A stretch of 64,000 nt of DNA from Promicromonospora iranensis. GTDB lineage: Bacteria > Actinomycetota > Actinomycetes > Actinomycetales > Cellulomonadaceae. Position numbers and translations under genes: made by a program. Location of the stretch: the NCBI RefSeq assembly GCF_028994805.1, contig NZ_JAJQQP010000014.1:95504-159503 (forward strand). Reading direction: 5' to 3'. Under the pieces are notes generated by a model. The model worked only from the letters and a program-made list of their open reading frames with translations. It did not search any database and had not been told where the DNA came from. This document shows, in pieces, positions 63,458 to 64,000 of this stretch (position 1 is the stretch's first letter; each line of letters opens with the position of its first letter).

Positions 63458-64000
63458 GGCGCGCCACCCCCAGGCAGTCCCGCAAGCGGATGAGTCCGTC
63501 GCGGATGCGGCTCTTGACGGTCGGGAGGGCCGCGCCGATCTGCTCGGCGACCTCGCGATAGGTGAGGCCGCCGTAGTACGCGACCACCACCGCCTCGCGC
63601 TGGGTCGGGGTGAGTCCTTCGATGCAGCGGCGCACGGCGGAGCCTTCGAGACTGCGCTCGACGTCCTCGGCGACCACGTCGCGCGCGGACTCGCCGTTGC
63701 GCAGGTCGGTGTCCCGCTGGTCCCGGTCACGGCGAGACTGCTCCGAACGGACGCGGTCGACCGCACGCCGTCGGGCGAGCGTCGCGACCCAGGTGCGGGC
63801 AGAGCCGCGAGCCGCGTCGAACCGTGCCGCTGTCTGCCACACCTCCACCATTACCTCCTGGGTCACTTCGGCCGCGTGGTCGGGGTCCCGCAGGACGCCG
63901 ATCGACGCGCCGTACGCTACCGGGGCGAGCGCGTCGTACACAGGAGTGAACGACGCCGGGTCACCGCCGGCGCACGCCGTGAGGAGCGCGTCGACGGAAT
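63450..64000 (-). CDS. sigK: ECF sigma factor SigK (5' end beyond window)
   Basis: Partial: the frame runs off the window end, so the N-terminus is missing. The visible 183 residues contain sigma region 2 (VYDALAPVAYGASIGVLRDPDHAAEVTQEVMVEVWQ) and region 4 (LTPTQREAVVVAYYGGLTYREVAEQIGAALPTVKSRIRDGL). It belongs to the SigK group by its partner rskA and the promoters ahead of dipZ and the FAS1 gene. In mycobacteria this sigma factor controls dipZ, mpt70 and mpt83. Confidence 0.88.
   Translation of the reverse strand, partial: SVDALLTACAGGDPASFTPVYDALAPVAYGASIGVLRDPDHAAEVTQEVMVEVWQTAARFDAARGSARTWVATLARRRAVDRVRSEQSRRDRDQRDTDLRNGESARDVVAEDVERSLEGSAVRRCIEGLTPTQREAVVVAYYGGLTYREVAEQIGAALPTVKSRIRDGLIRLRDCLGVARHV

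Overview
This window is very GC-rich, uses GTG starts often, has short intergenic gaps, and encodes proteins typical of Actinobacteria. The best guess is a Micrococcales member of the Promicromonosporaceae/Cellulomonas type. Support comes from the carbohydrate-active enzymes, RpfB-like proteins with G5 and DUF348 domains, GT2-GtrA and PMT mannosylation genes, and a core layout matching the well-known mycobacterial block: mfd, glmU-prs, rplY-pth, then metG-tatD-rpfB-rsmA-ispE. No CRISPR array, rRNA, prophage or transposase was seen. One tRNA (Gln, TTG) is present.

Layout. 1-1.9 kb: end of a peptide ABC transporter ATPase, a glutamine amidotransferase and a class A beta-lactamase-like hydrolase. 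2-3.7 kb: an AMP-forming acyl-CoA synthetase broken by one in-frame TGA. 3.8-10.4 kb: tryptophan catabolism (kynU, an amidohydrolase, kynA) split by a large secreted GH87-like beta-helix enzyme. 10.5-12.2 kb: a hipBA toxin-antitoxin pair with a clear operator. 12.3-17 kb: an orphan solute-binding lipoprotein and mfd. 17.1-21 kb: an acyltransferase, a broken AraC gene and a secreted M19-like hydrolase. 21-26.7 kb: pth, rplY, a GT2-GtrA mannosyltransferase, prs, glmU and tRNA-Gln. 26.9-28.8 kb: a TetR gene, an unusual lower-GC patch with a 27-codon gene, and a methyltransferase. 28.8-36.3 kb: macA/marR, a lipoprotein, an MFS exporter, lysine 6-aminotransferase, two envelope proteins and LD-carboxypeptidase. 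36.3-40.8 kb: Lrp, an ABC-F protein, and an active/inactive pair of CE7 esterases. 40.8-50.2 kb: ispE, rsmA, three tandem RpfB-like genes, tatD and metG. 50.4-55.3 kb: nicotinamidase, PMT, rsmI and a GH20 hexosaminidase. 55.4-59.7 kb: a lipoprotein, TetR-ohr and a DNA alkylation repair protein. 59.7-64 kb: dipZ, a FAS1 lipoprotein, rskA and sigK (runs off the end).

Main points. (1) dipZ and the FAS1 gene both carry a CCATCC-N15-CCGAAC promoter beside sigK-rskA, so a complete SigK-type regulon lies in one place; dipZ appears leaderless. (2) The single rpfB of the mycobacterial locus is expanded to three genes, one with a canonical Rpf domain and two with a different lytic-transglycosylase-like end. 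Two of them share an MtrA/GlnR-like GTNAC-N6-GTNAC box. (3) A 27-codon gene with a strong ribosome site and its own perfect terminator lies in a compositionally unusual patch. (4) Very long palindromes (26-38 bp stems) sit at gene ends; one family supplies the same last residues and stop codon (Thr-Pro-Arg-stop) to three unrelated genes. (5) Two genes carry single in-frame stops, and one CE7 paralogue has lost its catalytic serine next to an intact copy.

All calls come from reading the sequence and from family knowledge; no database search was run.
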